NCBI GenBank assembly: GCA_012295275.1
Contig: CM022674.1
Coordinates: 12,385,864-12,449,863 of the forward strand
Origin: Chrysomallon squamiferum
Lineage: Eukaryota > Mollusca > Gastropoda > Neomphalida > Peltospiridae
DNA length: 64,000 nt
Reading direction: 5' to 3'
Of this stretch, positions 61,921 to 64,000 are shown one piece after another. The translations under genes were made by a program, and so were the position numbers. Each line of letters begins with the position of its first letter. Within the stretch, counting starts at the first letter, position 1. Below the pieces are notes generated by a model, which was given only the letters and a program-made list of their open reading frames with translations, made no database searches and was not told the origin of the DNA.

Positions 61921-62086
61921 TGTACTACCGGGTGACAATAAAGTTCACTCAGTTGCGATACACGCCTGAGTTGGCTGACAGAGACAGTCGACAGTTCCAG
62001 GAATTGTCTCGTGTCCTAGCAGACGCCATAGAGAGGCTCTACCACAACACACCTGGACAACAGCTTGTTACCATCTTTCAGTTCAA
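61921..62086 (+). CDS. Perlecan-like exon 3: N-terminal half of a SEA domain
   Basis: 166 nt, phase 1 in and phase 2 out, with acceptor TTTTTATTTCAG and donor AA|GTGAGT. It encodes residues 92-146. The pattern is a first beta-strand VYYRVTIKF, a loop with Tyr-Thr-Pro-Glu-Leu, a long helix (DSRQFQELSRVLADAIERLY) and a second strand QLVTIFQF. This is the layout of the first half of a SEA domain and resembles the perlecan SEA in spacing. The second half must lie beyond the window. With the signal peptide and Ser-Gly segment it supports the N-terminus of the basement-membrane heparan sulfate proteoglycan. Other SEA proteins are possible, but agrin carries its SEA far downstream. The perlecan call rests on domain order, since the LDL-receptor, Ig and laminin domains are outside. 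Confidence 0.82.
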
Positions 62087-62230
62087 GTGAGTTTCACCGT
62101 TTTTACTTTGTTTTTGTAATAAATATATAATACTGTAGCTATACAAGTGTGTGTTAGATGATTACATTTCTGCTGTTTTCTGTTTAAAGATGTTTTTTTT
62201 TTTATTGCAGATGAACATTCAGTTATCCAT

Positions 62231-62424
62231 GCACACACACACACACATGCATATGCATGCATCCACGTACACATATATAAATAAACATATACACACACAG
62301 CCACATATACATACATACATACATACATACATACAGACATACTTGCATACAAACATTCATTCATACACACATATATTCATACACACATACACACATACAT
62401 ACACGCATACATACACACATACAT

Positions 62425-62467
<43 letters not shown>
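62231..62467. repeat. (CA)n/(CATA)n microsatellite
   Basis: CATA tetramers and CA dinucleotides, with a pure (CA)n at about 62428-62465. Similar CATA units resume at 63163-63183, beyond the inserted transposon. Confidence 0.93.
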
Positions 62468-62469
<2 letters not shown>

Positions 62470-62471
<2 letters not shown>

Positions 62472-63160
62472 GTATACCCTCACCTGTTCGCAGTTCCCCA
62501 TTCGCGGGTTAGGCTCTTAACCCTATCGCATCATATGCTGGTATACCAGGCGAGCGTCATAACGTCATAAAAACAGATGCTTGGTAAACCGCACAATCAA
62601 TATATCAAATTTTTTCAATTATTATTGCAATACAGTACATATTTTTTTATAAATGCATACACTGTATGTACAGTGCATATTTTTTGTGACCCTGTATTAA
62701 TAATGATTTTAATTGCATATTATTACTGAATTGTGCGTACTGTATTTATCTGTCTAGTTGCCTTTAAATTTGTTCCACTTTCTGTCAATTCTAATACATA
62801 TGTTGTACGCATAGAAAACGACTTTACGGTACAGTAATACTGTATGGGTAACTATGCTATGCAGTGTTACTGTCCTCCTGTACTTACGTTTCTTTCTGAT
62901 TAAAATATTGTTTAAGTACAAAATTAAAATGTGTTTACATTATCATTACTACATTAGTGAAATACATAACTGCATGCAATATTACTACATTATTACTGTA
63001 TTAATGAGTAAGAGTGTCTTTAGAAAGTGTTTGGGAAGCATTTAGTACCGTATATAATCTCATAATAGACGTTTTAAAACTGCATCCAATATTCGCGGTT
63101 TTTCGCTATTCGCGGGGGGGGGTAAAGAACGTAACCCCCGCGAATAGCGAGGGAATACTG
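62470..63160. mobile_element. Non-autonomous pogo/Tigger-like DNA transposon (691 bp)
   Basis: The ends are CAGTATACCCTCACCTGTTC on the left and, reverse-complemented, CAGTATTCCCTCGCTATTCG on the right. They form terminal inverted repeats with a few mismatches and one indel. TA dinucleotides at 62468-62469 and 63161-63162 are the target-site duplication of the Tc1/mariner/pogo superfamily. CCCTC near the tip and a TTCGCGG subterminal motif fit pogo/Tigger-like ends. The right end has a perfect 16-bp inverted repeat (63103-63118 with 63135-63150); the left interior has a palindrome CTGGTATACCAG at 62538-62549. No transposase frame is present, so it would depend on an enzyme supplied in trans. 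Confidence 0.82.
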
Positions 63161-64000
63161 TACATACAAACATACATACATACTTGCACATCTCCCTTTA
63201 TATCTGCAGACACATAAATACACAGTTCCTACATTTTAGTTATGATTTTGCTCAAAAAATGTTTATATTTAATACTAGCCATTATTACACACAGTGATAT
63301 ACACACAGGGAATCGACTGATATAAACATCCAGCTACTAAGAAGATGTGAGCTCTTTCTTGTCACAATGGATCGTTCACTTAAATATCTTTACTTCCCAC
63401 CTGGTGGGTACTGTATTTGTTGCTGTCTTGTAAGTGGGACTGAAGTAGTAGTGTGTTGTCAACCTTTCTCAAAAAAAAAAAAAAAAAAATTAAAAAGAAT
63501 TTAAATTTCATTGAAATATCATCTGCTTCTAAAGACATATGTTTTGTATTTTTATGTTTGTGTTTGTGTGTGTGTGTGTGTTTGCAGACTTACTGACACA
63601 CATACATACACATTCTCCAGATAGTTTACACAATTCTACACCATATTACTTTCCAGTCCTACAAAAGTACAATTCAGAATTGCAGAAAAGTATCCAGTGG
63701 TTGAAACAACCTTTAGGGTACACCTCGTTTTCAGTTTTTGTTTTGAGATATGACACATTGTGAAAGTCAATATGTTGTTTTGACTGAAATGTCAGTTGTT
63801 TATTCAACGGTTGACTCCCTAAACTGTTTTCTTTGATCTCCTCAGTCTGGATGGTGTGTCAGATCACACAGATAGGATGTTTAACAAATAAACATTGTCT
63901 GAATCAATCTAGAAGAGTGTATCACAAATGTAGGCCTGCAGATATTTTTGCAAGAGACGAAAATTCTCTTGATAAACTGGTCCAAAAGAAGAAGGAAATA

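Larger units (their letters stand above)
62087..64000 (+). other. Perlecan-like intron 3, incomplete
   Basis: Starts at GTGAGT and runs off the window. It contains CA/CATA tracts, a complete 691-bp DNA transposon, a poly-A run at about 63472-63489 and unique sequence. No exon carrying the rest of the SEA domain was recognised. Confidence 0.75.

Noticed and set aside
63853-63900. Possible next perlecan exon beginning CTCCTCAG|TCTGGATGG
   Set aside because: It fits the phase-2 join and starts Leu-Asp-Gly, reminiscent of the mid-SEA turn. However, it reaches a stop after about 15 codons without the expected hydrophobic strand, so it is most likely chance.

Overview
The window looks like nuclear DNA of a mollusc, probably a gastropod. 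Three things suggest this: strongly AT-rich sequence packed with microsatellites and minisatellites, genes with long introns and GT-AG splice sites, and decayed copies of a tRNA-derived SINE whose core (CCTGTCTGTGGGATGGTGC) and tail (GTTAAATAAA followed by TTCCTTCCTTC) match a SINE I remember as common in gastropod and bivalve genomes. No rRNA, intact tRNA, CRISPR or bacterial operon features were seen.

Layout. Bases 1-4866 are AT-rich 3' flank. Bases 4867-7668 (minus strand) hold one uninterrupted 933-codon reading frame. It encodes a largely disordered, probably nuclear protein with SUMO-type motifs, a Ser-Pro cluster, a basic stretch and a compact C-terminal domain that I cannot assign to a family. 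Bases 7669-15687 are the shared 5' region between this gene and a divergent plus-strand gene. That region holds an inverted pair of GGGAGATAACT motifs, a possible 5'-UTR intron and three long (CT)n tracts. Bases 15688-64000 contain the first three coding exons of the plus-strand gene: signal peptide (15688-15783), acidic/Ser-Gly segment (57772-57949) and the first half of a SEA domain (61921-62086). This domain order, with matching splice phases, is that of perlecan domain I. The gene runs off the right edge.

The first perlecan intron, about 42 kb, fills two thirds of the window. It is largely a patchwork of tandem repeats at every stage of decay. Fresh arrays have units of 25/27, 28, 32, 74 and 142 bp; degenerate arrays have units of roughly 30 to 230 bp. 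SINE fragments and a few unique, less AT-rich islands lie between them, one carrying a strong CTCF-like core. Intron 2 has a 27-bp minisatellite that repeats a 3'-splice-site-like string and seems to have grown out of a SINE copy. Intron 3 contains a complete 691-bp non-autonomous DNA transposon with TA target duplication and pogo/Tigger-like ends.

Most apparent open frames outside the two genes are repeat artefacts. The items most worth a second look are the orphan protein, the perlecan 5' architecture, the nested higher-order structure of the 32-bp array, the splice-site-bearing minisatellite, and the candidate regulatory motifs.
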